The position numbers and the translations under genes were made by a program. The notes under the pieces were generated by a model that saw only the letters and a list, made by a program, of their open reading frames with translations, did not search any database and had not been told where the DNA came from. Below, one piece after another: positions 1 through 7,096 of a stretch of 12,661 nt of DNA (position 1 is its first letter; each line of letters starts with the position of its first letter). The stretch covers positions 1 through 12,661 of the forward strand of contig JACMIS010000209.1 of assembly GCA_014381035.1 (NCBI GenBank). Direction: 5' to 3'. This DNA comes from Armatimonadota bacterium (GTDB lineage Bacteria; Armatimonadota; Armatimonadia; Armatimonadales; Armatimonadaceae).

Positions 1-664
1 CGCCCGTCGCGCCGACGTTCAGTATCTCGTGGCGAACCTGTATCTGGCGTCCGGGGACAAAACCGTTGCCAAGCAGGAGTTCGACGCGTACTTTAGTGCT
101 GCGAAAAGTGATCACGCCAAGTATCTGGATGCCCTGACGCTCCGGGGGGATCTGCAACGCGGTAATAAGAACTATGCGGGAGCCATCGCGGACTATACGA
201 GCTACCTCACGGCAAAACCGGGCGATGTCAAGGTCCTTAAAGTGCGTGGGCAATCGTTCCTCGATAGCGGTGACGAAGCGAAAGCACTCGCCGACTTCGA
301 AACGGCAGCCTCCACCGCGCCGGATGCGGAGTCCCTCACGCTGGTAGGTTCGCTATACTATACGCAAGCCGCGAAAGCCGCCGCCGTGGATCCCGACAAA
401 GCACTCCCGCTTTATAAGAAGGCGACAGACTACACCAATCGGGCGATCACCAGCAACGCCGGTTACGCGGGAGCGTACTATTTCAAAGGGCTGTCCCTCG
501 CAGAAAACGCGGATATTGATAACCTGACGCCCGGCGCACAAAAATCACAGCGACAGGACGCGCTGACGGCGTTGAATAAGTTTGTCGAACTGGCTCCGGG
601 TAATGCGCAAGTGCCGAATGCGAAATCGGTGATCGCGAAATTGACGAAGGCAATCGGCGGATAA
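1..664 (+). CDS. TPR-repeat protein, C-terminal fragment (5' end outside window)
   Basis: The frame is open from the first bases of the window, so this is the 3' part of a longer gene; the GTG at 29 is not a convincing start because TPR-like sequence continues before it. About 220 residues are visible. They contain helical TPR-type units, such as an AIADYTSYLTAKPGD segment followed by an ALADFETAASTAPDA segment, with the Ala/Gly/Tyr spacing typical of the family. TPRs are protein-protein interaction scaffolds and no enzymatic motif is present. The last roughly 90 residues resemble the C-terminus of the next gene: both have a DPDKA motif, an AYY(F/C)KG motif, a TAL(N/D)AFNKF-like segment, and a final Gly-Gly. 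The two genes are therefore probably tandem paralogues, and this one may also be secreted, although its N-terminus is not visible. It ends with TAA, and a hairpin follows about 65 bases later. Confidence 0.85.
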   Translation, partial: ARRADVQYLVANLYLASGDKTVAKQEFDAYFSAAKSDHAKYLDALTLRGDLQRGNKNYAGAIADYTSYLTAKPGDVKVLKVRGQSFLDSGDEAKALADFETAASTAPDAESLTLVGSLYYTQAAKAAAVDPDKALPLYKKATDYTNRAITSNAGYAGAYYFKGLSLAENADIDNLTPGAQKSQRQDALTALNKFVELAPGNAQVPNAKSVIAKLTKAIGG

Positions 665-727
665 GGAAAATGTGATGCCGTTCCCTTCGGAGGCAGCGTC
701 ACGTCCGCACCGTCGCAAACGTTGATA

Positions 728-766
728 AAAGGACAGGTTGATCCCGTTCCACGGTCCTGTCTTTGC
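728..766 (+). terminator. terminator-like hairpin after the first TPR gene
   Basis: AAGGACAGG pairs with CCTGTCTTT over 9 bp with one G-T wobble. The loop can fold further as CCGT-TCC-ACGG. Only a short T run follows (CTTTGC), so this is a weak intrinsic terminator at best, but its position between two + strand genes fits. Confidence 0.4.
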
Positions 767-782
767 AAAAACCCATAGAAAT

Positions 783-815
783 GTGTCGGTGCGTTCGGTT
801 ATAATGTACCGACAC
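783..815 (+). promoter_or_regulatory. candidate promoter with -10 inside a perfect inverted repeat
   Basis: An exact TATAAT lies at 800-805. No good -35 is visible at 17 bp spacing. GTGTCGGT (783-790) and ACCGACAC (808-815) form a perfect 8-bp inverted repeat that brackets this -10. The arrangement suits an operator where a dimeric regulator would block polymerase, or an early hairpin in a leader transcript. The predicted start near 812 gives a leader of about 75 bases before the start codon at 888. Promoter function is inferred. Confidence 0.5.
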
Positions 816-887
816 TTTCATTCTGATAATATTCCTGAAATGCGCTTCCCCTTGGGGCATCTAAACAAGCGCAGGAGACGAACCGTT

Positions 888-3410
888 ATGTTTTTGAACC
901 GAATTTCTCGCAAGCGAGGCGTATCACTCGCTATATTGCCGACTCTGGGGATGGTTGCGTTGATGAGCATGCCAACCAACATCGCATGGGCGCAACCGTT
1001 GCAGCCCGGCGAAACCATGATTTTTCCGGCTCTCGTCGTCGCGCAAGCCGGGACAGAAGCCGAGGCGGAAGCCGCTCTCGCCGCCGGAAATAGCGCACGG
1101 GCGATCTCGATCTATTCGACGATGATTCAGGCGACGCCGAAAAAGTTCACCCTGTATTTGAAGCGGGGAATCGCGTACTACGGAGCCAAACAGTTCGACA
1201 AAGCCGCCGACGACTTCGGGCAATTCATCACGCTACGCCCGGCATTGATCGAAGGGTATCTGAACCGCGCCTATGCCTACAAAGAACTGGGCAAAGCGGA
1301 CGAAGGTCTTGCCGACCTCGCCAAGGTACAGTCGCTGGACGCGGGGAAAGTAGATGAGAAGTTGCGTGGGGACCTGTATCTGGCGAAGAAAGATTTCCCT
1401 AACGCGATTACCGCATACACCAAAATCGCCGCTAAGGGGGGACCGGATGGCGGCGTCGCCTACCTTCTCATCGGTGACGCTTACGCGGCGCAGGGAGACA
1501 ATGCCAACGCTCTGGCGAACTACACCAAGGGCATTACCGCGGCACCGAAAAACCCATATGGCTACGCGCAACGAGGACGATCTTATGTGCAAGCCAAGCA
1601 GTACGATCTCGGGATCAAGGATTTGACCCAGTACATCACGCTTGCGCCGGGCGAACCCTATGGCTATTACCTGCGCGGTCTGGCGAACGTGTCTTTGAAG
1701 ACTCCTGCGGGCTATGCGGCGGCTAAAACAGATCTCACCAAATACATTACCCTGGAAAAGAACCCGGCGAACGCCCTCATCGGCACCAAACTGCTCGCAG
1801 ACGCGCAACGGGAAACCGACGACCATCGTGGGGCGGTGGAATCGTACAGCAAGATAATTGCGGCGAATAACAAAGAAAGCAACGCCCTGTTTTTGCGCGG
1901 CATGTCCTATATGTCGTTGAAAGATTATCCGAACGCCACCAAGGACTTCCAAACCTACGCGACCGCGTTCCCGACGGGTCCGAATGCCGGTGACGCTGCC
2001 TACAACCTTGGTTCGGCGTATCTATTGACGAAAGATTACGACAAGGCGGTACCCGCCTATACCGCAGCGATCAAAATAGACAACAAGGATGCCGCATCGT
2101 ACTACGGACGGATGATCGCCTACAACGAAACGAAAGCTTACGATAAAGTGGTTCCGGACTCGGAGGCAGTTATCCTCAACGCCGATCCGAAATCCGAACA
2201 GTTTGCGGACGCGCATTTGAAGCAGGCTTCTGCGTATGATTCACTCGCAAAAGCCAAGGGTGATAAATCGCTCGGTGCAAAAGCTCTGGCGACGATGAAG
2301 AAATATGTCGCTCTCAGACCGAAGGACACCAATGGGGCGGCGTATTACCAAGATTTGGTGAGTCTTTACAGCGATCCTGCCACGCAGATTGCGGAGTACA
2401 CAATAGTGCTCGGAACGCCTCCTACCGATCCGAAAGCCGCGGCGAACCTTTATTTCAACCGTGGTGCCGCGTATTCGCAAACCAAGCAATACGACCTCGC
2501 TATCGCCGACTTCAATAAAGTGGCAACCTTGACACCGTCGGATAAGGAGGTTTATATCTACCTCGCGCAAAATCAAGCTCTCAAGGGTGACACGGAAAAT
2601 GCTATCGCATCGTATACGAAAGCGATCCCGTTGAACCCCGAAAATGCCGACCTGGTCGTCGCACGTGCCAGTTTGTATGTGGATAAACAGGATGCCGCCT
2701 CTTTCGCGAAAGCGGATACGGACCTGACCGCATATGAGACAAAAGTGGGTAGCAAGGTCGACCCGGACATTCTTTTGCTCCATGCTCGGATCAAACGGTC
2801 TCTTGGCAAGCCTGACGACGCCATCGCAATGTATGTCCGGCACCTCGCGGTTGAGAAAGATCCCGCACTGATCACAGCTTCGACGAAAGAGTTGGGCGGA
2901 GTTTATTTCGCCAAAAAAGACTACGCGAATGCGATCAAGACATACAGCGATTATCTTTCGAAAAACGGTAAGGATGCGCCGGTGCTGGCGAGTCGAGCAA
3001 CGGCGTATCGGTTGACCGACGACACTGACAAGGCGATGGCGGATGCGAACGCCGCACTGGCAATCGAGCCGAACAGTGCCATGGCACTGACCGAGCGTGG
3101 GCTAATCAACAACAAGATCGGTGACAAAGTGGGAGACGCTGACCCGGATAAAGCCGGGGCTGCGTGGGATGCGGCAATCGCGGATTGTGACAAGGCGATA
3201 GCGGCAAATGCCAAGTACTCCCTTGCCTACTATTGTAAGGGATTTGCCGCGTACAAAAACGCCAGCGATAAAGGGAAGGCAGATACCAAGTATCTCGACA
3301 CCGCGCTGGATGCGTTCAACAAGTTCCTGCAAGTCGCGCCGCCGACAGACCCGCTGATCGCCTCTGCCAAATCAGCCGTGGCAGACATCAAAGTACAAAA
3401 GGGCGGATAG
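888..3410 (+). CDS. secreted TPR-repeat protein (840 aa)
   Basis: I place the start at ATG 888, not at upstream in-frame ATGs such as 738. AGGAGA at 873-878 is a good ribosome-binding site 9 bases away, and translation from 888 begins directly with a signal peptide. That peptide has a basic NRISRKR start, a hydrophobic core to about residue 29, and an AWA|Q type I cleavage site after residue 35. After a short linker, roughly 20 TPR-type units run from about residue 60 to the end. They carry recurring AYYGAKQFDKAADDF-like and NRGAAYSQTKQYDLAIADF-like helix pairs separated by LxP(x)D/E turns. There is no catalytic motif, so the inferred role is an envelope scaffold or assembly factor. The C-terminus resembles that of the preceding gene and also ends in Gly-Gly. 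A strong hairpin terminator follows 12 bases after the stop. The exact partners are unknown. Confidence 0.9.
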   Translation: MFLNRISRKRGVSLAILPTLGMVALMSMPTNIAWAQPLQPGETMIFPALVVAQAGTEAEAEAALAAGNSARAISIYSTMIQATPKKFTLYLKRGIAYYGAKQFDKAADDFGQFITLRPALIEGYLNRAYAYKELGKADEGLADLAKVQSLDAGKVDEKLRGDLYLAKKDFPNAITAYTKIAAKGGPDGGVAYLLIGDAYAAQGDNANALANYTKGITAAPKNPYGYAQRGRSYVQAKQYDLGIKDLTQYITLAPGEPYGYYLRGLANVSLKTPAGYAAAKTDLTKYITLEKNPANALIGTKLLADAQRETDDHRGAVESYSKIIAANNKESNALFLRGMSYMSLKDYPNATKDFQTYATAFPTGPNAGDAAYNLGSAYLLTKDYDKAVPAYTAAIKIDNKDAASYYGRMIAYNETKAYDKVVPDSEAVILNADPKSEQFADAHLKQASAYDSLAKAKGDKSLGAKALATMKKYVALRPKDTNGAAYYQDLVSLYSDPATQIAEYTIVLGTPPTDPKAAANLYFNRGAAYSQTKQYDLAIADFNKVATLTPSDKEVYIYLAQNQALKGDTENAIASYTKAIPLNPENADLVVARASLYVDKQDAASFAKADTDLTAYETKVGSKVDPDILLLHARIKRSLGKPDDAIAMYVRHLAVEKDPALITASTKELGGVYFAKKDYANAIKTYSDYLSKNGKDAPVLASRATAYRLTDDTDKAMADANAALAIEPNSAMALTERGLINNKIGDKVGDADPDKAGAAWDAAIADCDKAIAANAKYSLAYYCKGFAAYKNASDKGKADTKYLDTALDAFNKFLQVAPPTDPLIASAKSAVADIKVQKGG

Positions 3411-3422
3411 GTAACGATCCGA

Positions 3423-3468
3423 CGAAAAAGCGCGTCCCCGTCGAACTCTATGGGGACGCGCTTTTTCG
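3423..3468. terminator. strong bidirectional intrinsic terminator
   Basis: A perfect 17-bp stem pairs 3423-3439 with 3452-3468 around a 12-base loop. The GC core (GCGCGTCCCC) is flanked by A5 on the left and T5 on the right, giving a U-tract in both directions. It lies between the stop of the large + strand TPR gene and the stop of the convergent - strand gene, as expected for a shared terminator. Confidence 0.9.
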
Positions 3469-3494
3469 TGCCCGATTTCCAGGCGGATTCGGCG

Positions 3495-4286
3495 TCACAT
3501 GGCCCCGGAGGGGTTCCAGTAGTAATCTATCCCACCCGTTTCCTGGTTGATGGCAATCATCACAAGACGCTCCCCGCCCCCGGAAATCTGGCGACGATAG
3601 GAGAAAAGGTAGGCATCCCCTCCGCCGATATGTTGCGACTCACCCGGCTCGTCTGCCGGGCTGTGTATGGTTCGCGATTCCATGGAGATCGAGTCAATAT
3701 CGCCCCCCAGGCATTTGAGATAGTGGAGGGCATACCGTTGCGCTTCTGATTCACTCATCTTGTTACGGACTGGTCGCGCGATGGCGAGCGGGGTTGGCTC
3801 AGCATGAATCAGGTTGACCGCATATACCTGACGGGTCGCGGAATTCAGGCGGATCAGATATTGACGTCCCGATTTTGTGTTGTAGACAACATTCCAATCG
3901 TTCACGGGCATGTTCCGATGCATAGAAAAGGTCGCTTGCTCGGAAAACTGCATCTCCTCCGGGGCGACGCTGTCATTTGTCATATATCCGATTAGGCTCC
4001 CGGCGACGGTTTTTGCCTGGCGTTCGCTGGCAGCCCGCGCCTGTTTATCGGATTTGTTCAGACTGTTGTGCAACGTTCGCCCTGCGAGCGACACAACGCT
4101 CCACGCCACCAGTAGCGCGACCGGCAAACCAGCGACAACGAGGCGTTTCGTCAAACTCCCCTCGTGCGTAACGGTGCCGACTGTCGCTGTGGGTGGTTGT
4201 AGCGGTTTTAAAACCGCCTTTTTTTCTAACGATTGTATAAATCGCGAGGTTGTTTCTCTGGTCCTATCATCACGCTGTTCGATCAT
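3495..4286 (-). CDS. single-pass membrane protein with PepSY-like exterior domain
   Basis: This 263-residue protein has an acidic/basic cytoplasmic stretch (1-48), one membrane helix at about 50-68 (VVAGLPVALLVAWSVVSLAG), a short charged region and an external domain from about 85. That domain carries two similar beta-strand patterns. The first is YLIRLNSATRQVYAVN near 143-158. The second is an SESEAQRYALHYLK helix (178-191) followed by YLFSYRR and LVMIAINQETGGIDYYW. A helix followed by strands with a D/E/N-x-x-T/S-G turn is characteristic of PepSY and YcdB-type folds, which often inhibit peptidases or bind peptides. The family assignment is inference from pattern. AAGG about 9 bases before ATG is an acceptable ribosome-binding site. 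The gene is convergent with the TPR gene and divergent from the exosortase operon. The codons for residues 24-29 contain a terminator-like palindrome that would act on the opposite strand. Confidence 0.8.
   Translation of the reverse strand: MIEQRDDRTRETTSRFIQSLEKKAVLKPLQPPTATVGTVTHEGSLTKRLVVAGLPVALLVAWSVVSLAGRTLHNSLNKSDKQARAASERQAKTVAGSLIGYMTNDSVAPEEMQFSEQATFSMHRNMPVNDWNVVYNTKSGRQYLIRLNSATRQVYAVNLIHAEPTPLAIARPVRNKMSESEAQRYALHYLKCLGGDIDSISMESRTIHSPADEPGESQHIGGGDAYLFSYRRQISGGGERLVMIAINQETGGIDYYWNPSGAM
4202..4225 (+). terminator. antisense terminator-like hairpin inside the - strand gene
   Basis: GCGGTTTT-AAAACCGC (4202-4217) is a perfect 16-base palindrome that can form a 6-bp stem with a TTAA tetraloop. 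It is followed on the + strand by seven consecutive T (4219-4225). This is the anatomy of an intrinsic terminator for + strand transcripts, antisense to the PepSY-like gene. It also encodes residues 24-29 of that protein, so it may be coincidental. Confidence 0.45.
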
Positions 4287-4655
4287 TCCGGTTCTACCTT
4301 TCTTGTTTCTGTCATGCCGAATCAGAATAAAATAATCACTCTGATTACGACTTACTCACTGCCCACCGCAGACGGTAGCGGTGTTTTCCGACACCGGAAC
4401 TTTTTGCCAGTCATGGCGACCAACCGCAAACCATTGATTGATAAGAAAATAGGACATATTGCAGCCTGAAACCGCCTCTTTGTTGGCGACGTTTTCTATT
4501 CAACCGATTGATATGACGCCAGATCTACTTCTATAGTTTCCGGAAAGTGGTTGGGGTCGAATATTTTTCCAGCCGGAATCACGGGTTATTGTTGATTCCA
4601 CTGTGTAAACCGATGACGATAGCCATTTCTTCATTTCTGTGTTAAAATATTCGAT
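4287..4655. other. 369-base divergent intergenic region
   Basis: No credible gene lies here. It separates the - strand PepSY-like gene from the + strand exosortase operon and should hold both promoters. It contains AATCAGA...TCTGATT (4320-4326 and 4340-4346), a 7-bp inverted repeat just upstream of the - strand gene. It also contains CGGTGT-TTTCCG-ACACCG with a T5 run shortly after (4379-4405), which is a weak + strand terminator-like hairpin. TTTCCGGAAA at 4537-4546 is a perfect 10-bp palindrome. None matches a named operator that I recognise. Confidence 0.55.
4640..4648 (+). promoter_or_regulatory. extended -10 element for the exosortase operon
   Basis: TGTTAAAAT matches the extended -10 pattern TGnTATAAT with one mismatch. 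No clear -35 is present, which extended -10 promoters tolerate. Transcription would begin near 4654-4656, at or within a few bases of the GTG (4656) and ATG (4662) start candidates, neither of which has a Shine-Dalgarno sequence. The geometry suggests a leaderless or nearly leaderless mRNA. This is inference. Confidence 0.4.
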
Positions 4656-5636
4656 GTGGCAATGGAAGCGCGAACGTATAACTCTTCCCCGAAAACTCTT
4701 ACCGACCTGGCAAGAAGTGGGGACAAACGTCGGATTCTGACCGATGTGGGGGCGTTTCTTCAGCAAGAGAAACACTGGTTTTTGCTGATAATCCCTTTGT
4801 TGCTGAGTTTGTACGGCCCCGTACAGTGGCTCGCCCAGCAATGGACCCAATCCAGTGACGCCCTCGGTTTTCAGCCTTTAGTCCCTCTCGGGGTCGCCTA
4901 TCTCATCTGGGCGGAGCGCGATTCGTTTTCCTCGACTTATCGGGGACTCGCGGACATTTATCCCGAAGGGCATAAGTCGCGCCGGGGGACACCTATCGTC
5001 GCCTACATAGGCTGTTTGATTCTTTTCTTCTCCTACATAACCACAATCGGCATGATTGCCGTTGTCGGCTTCTGGGTTACGGTTATCGGAATCGTGCTGA
5101 ACATCTATGGATTCACGCTATTGCGAACGCTGTGGCGTCCATTTCTGTTTGCGGTCACGATGATCCCGGTGCCGGGTTCGCTCGTTGATATGGCTACCAG
5201 CTATCTGCAACGCGGTTGCGCGACGGTGGCGGGTGCGCTTCTCAAGCTGATTTATCCGCAAGCACACACTATCGGGAACTTCATTTCGATCGGTTCCTAC
5301 ACCGCCCAGGTGAGCGGTCCCTGTAGTGGCGTGGGCATTTTGCTTCCTGTTTTGGTGCTGACGCTTTTTCTGGCGTTGTTGCGCAAAATCCGGTGGACGA
5401 TAACGATGATCCTGCTGGGTTGCGCGGCGGGAATCGCACTCGTGATGAATACCATCCGCATTGTGATTATGGGTGCAATCGGTGTGCAGAATCCCGGTCT
5501 TGCGGAGAATCTCCACGATGCAAACTCCTGGGTATTCACTGCTCTCGCCTTCTACCTGACATTTTTGCTTGCTGGTCGCATTGGTCCGCGTGCGCAGTAT
5601 AACTATGATGATGAAATGTTGCCGGACGAGGAGTAA
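4656..5636 (+). CDS. exosortase/archaeosortase-family transpeptidase, active-type
   Basis: This 326-residue polytopic membrane protein has a cytoplasmic N-terminus of about 40 residues and then about eight hydrophobic helices. The conserved exosortase sites are all visible: Cys223 in SGPCSGVG, Arg268 in VMNTIRI, and His287 in ENLHDANSW. Exosortases are inner-membrane cysteine transpeptidases thought to cleave C-terminal PEP-CTERM-type sorting signals on exported proteins, usually in organisms that make exopolysaccharide. It is the first gene of a six-gene + strand run. The EpsI-like partner starts only 6 bases after its stop, with GAGGAG at 5628-5633 lying within the 3' end of this gene, so the two are probably co-transcribed. 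The start could be GTG 4656 or ATG 4662 and lacks a ribosome-binding site. The subtype (XrtA, B and so on) cannot be assigned with confidence. Confidence 0.9.
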   Translation: MAMEARTYNSSPKTLTDLARSGDKRRILTDVGAFLQQEKHWFLLIIPLLLSLYGPVQWLAQQWTQSSDALGFQPLVPLGVAYLIWAERDSFSSTYRGLADIYPEGHKSRRGTPIVAYIGCLILFFSYITTIGMIAVVGFWVTVIGIVLNIYGFTLLRTLWRPFLFAVTMIPVPGSLVDMATSYLQRGCATVAGALLKLIYPQAHTIGNFISIGSYTAQVSGPCSGVGILLPVLVLTLFLALLRKIRWTITMILLGCAAGIALVMNTIRIVIMGAIGVQNPGLAENLHDANSWVFTALAFYLTFLLAGRIGPRAQYNYDDEMLPDEE

Positions 5637-5642
5637 ACACGC

Positions 5643-6359
5643 ATGAATTCGTCTCGTTTGAAGCCTTTTATTCGCCTTGGAGCCATATTTACGGCGATGG
5701 CCGTCATGGGAATCATCACCGGGACCCGGATGCAACAACGCGGTCAGTGGCTTCCTGAAGTGCCCAATGAAATCGGACCCTGGAGAGCGATTGACGTTCC
5801 GTTGGAGTCCACCACCGTCAAACTTCTGGGTGAGCCCAAAACGCTCGGTCGACAGTATAAGAACCCGTTCGACGAGCCGGTCGACGTTCACATCATTTCT
5901 GGGGAATCGTTCGATGCGTATCATGAACCGGCGATGTGTATGAGTGGCTATGGATTCACCCTCACGGCACAGTTATTTCCGAAGGTATTCGACAAAGACA
6001 ACACCGCCCGTGCAATGGTCCTCAAGCACGAAGACAGCGGGGTGCGTGTCTTGATGTTGTTCTGGGTGCAGTACGAGGACGGGACTACGAGTGGCATCGG
6101 CGACATGCACGCCTATGCGGACATAAGCCAGCGGATGAAAGTGGGCTGGAACACCGTGATGAACGGAAAACAGTGTGTCATCGTTCGCGCATACACCCGG
6201 ATCGCTCCGGGCGATACGACCGGGGCGCAAGCCCGTCGTAATTTATACGAGGTTTCCCGTGGCATGTATCAAGGGATAAAAGGCGACGGTTCGATCTGGC
6301 GCAATCGGTCGAGCAAGTTAGCCCAGGCGGCTGGCGGGAGCAGTGATGATGCTTCGTAA
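5643..6359 (+). CDS. EpsI-like exosortase-associated protein (DUF3485), copy 1
   Basis: This 238-residue protein has one N-terminal membrane anchor (about 11-28) and a periplasmic domain. The EpsI/DUF3485 hallmark is present: YHEPAMCMSGYGF, with His94, Pro96 and Cys99, preceded by a W-L-P-x-x-P...G-x-W-x-A segment (36-49) and an RQYxNPF motif (70-76). EpsI proteins are encoded beside exosortases, or fused to their C-terminus, and are needed with them in exopolysaccharide or protein-sorting loci. The biochemical role is not settled, but the invariant Cys and His suggest a redox or thiol function. GAGGAG sits 9 bases before the ATG. The C-terminus (about 216-238) is a polar tail rich in Ser, Gly and Asp. 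The next gene begins inside its last codons, which suggests translational coupling. It is homologous along its length to the gene at 8261. Confidence 0.85.
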   Translation: MNSSRLKPFIRLGAIFTAMAVMGIITGTRMQQRGQWLPEVPNEIGPWRAIDVPLESTTVKLLGEPKTLGRQYKNPFDEPVDVHIISGESFDAYHEPAMCMSGYGFTLTAQLFPKVFDKDNTARAMVLKHEDSGVRVLMLFWVQYEDGTTSGIGDMHAYADISQRMKVGWNTVMNGKQCVIVRAYTRIAPGDTTGAQARRNLYEVSRGMYQGIKGDGSIWRNRSSKLAQAAGGSSDDAS

Positions 6360-7071
6360 CGCGAATCGCTACGCCCGAATCGGCGTTCTTACCCTGGCGA
6401 TCATAACAACTCTTTCGGGTTGCGATAATGATGCTAAAGGTGGCAGTGGTGGTAAAGAGTCCGATTTCATTACGGAAAATCCGAGTAAAAAGACAGAGTT
6501 GCCTAAAGGAACCGGCCCGCTCTGGTCCCTCACTCCCGGCAAGTCCTGGCGGACGATCACCATGCGCCAGCAAAAAAACGTGGATAGTGAGATTCGGGTC
6601 GTCGGTCCCTATCGCGTCGTTGACGGGCGAACGGGTATGATGGTGCGCTCTTCCCGTGCGGGCAAACCGTTCCGTATCGAGATTTATCAGACCGATCCTT
6701 CGGGTGGAATGAAACTCCTCGCGCTCGGCGAGACAGAAAAGAAGTTGCTGGTGTTCAGCCCGGCTATTCCTGTGCTCAAATATCCTGTCAAGGAGGGCGA
6801 ATACCTGCAATGGAGTGGAACCGCACGCCTCGAGAAACAAGAGTTTGGCGCAATTGCGTTCCACCGGATCAGTGCGGTAGATTCTGTCAAGACACCCTTT
6901 GACACTATCCTCGCCTATCGCCTCGACGGAATCATTTCGTTGAATAGCGGTACGCAGCGCGTTGATTATCCCGCCGTGATGTGGTTTGTTCCGGGCAAGG
7001 GGGTTGCTCAACGCCGCTTGGCAGACCGGGGTGTTGTCGCCTTTGAAATGATTACGAAGTTTTCCCCGTAA
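6346..7071 (+). CDS. cassette lipoprotein, copy 1
   Basis: This protein of about 241 residues has a basic N-terminus, a hydrophobic segment and an LSGC lipobox with the acylated Cys at residue 26, so it is a predicted lipoprotein exported by Sec. The mature part begins with a Gly/Ser/Asp-rich linker and continues as a beta-rich domain. Recognisable points are AGKPFRIEIYQ, LLVFSPAIPVLKYPVKEGEY, LQWSGTARLE and a terminal YPAVMWFVPGKGVAQR. The TP...AYRLDG...WFVPGKG layout recalls DUF3108-like periplasmic domains, but I do not assign a family. The start overlaps the EpsI gene by 14 bases. GGGAG at 6336-6340 serves ATG 6346 or ATG 6349 better than GTG 6343. The gene at 9019 is a clear paralogue in the same cassette position. 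The function is unknown; a partner of the exosortase/EpsI pair is inferred from synteny. Confidence 0.8.
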   Translation: MMLRNANRYARIGVLTLAIITTLSGCDNDAKGGSGGKESDFITENPSKKTELPKGTGPLWSLTPGKSWRTITMRQQKNVDSEIRVVGPYRVVDGRTGMMVRSSRAGKPFRIEIYQTDPSGGMKLLALGETEKKLLVFSPAIPVLKYPVKEGEYLQWSGTARLEKQEFGAIAFHRISAVDSVKTPFDTILAYRLDGIISLNSGTQRVDYPAVMWFVPGKGVAQRRLADRGVVAFEMITKFSP

Positions 7072-7096
7072 TGACTACCAGTACACCTTTCCTATC

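Noticed and set aside
1233..1952. 239-residue - strand open frame inside the large TPR gene
   Set aside because: It is antisense to a repetitive TPR gene, which creates long shadows; no start signal or motif was seen.
1090..3380. Internal repetitiveness of the TPR gene as a possible DNA repeat array
   Set aside because: The repeats are at protein level (34-residue units with degenerate codons), not near-identical DNA repeats or CRISPR-like units.
5118..5924. 268-residue - strand open frame across the exosortase/EpsI junction
   Set aside because: It is rich in Arg, His and Gln with no domain pattern and lies antisense to genes with clear family motifs.
6178..7011. 277-residue open frame on the - strand across the first EpsI and lipoprotein genes
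   Set aside because: It lies opposite two well-supported coding genes, has no recognisable motif and its composition fits an antisense shadow.
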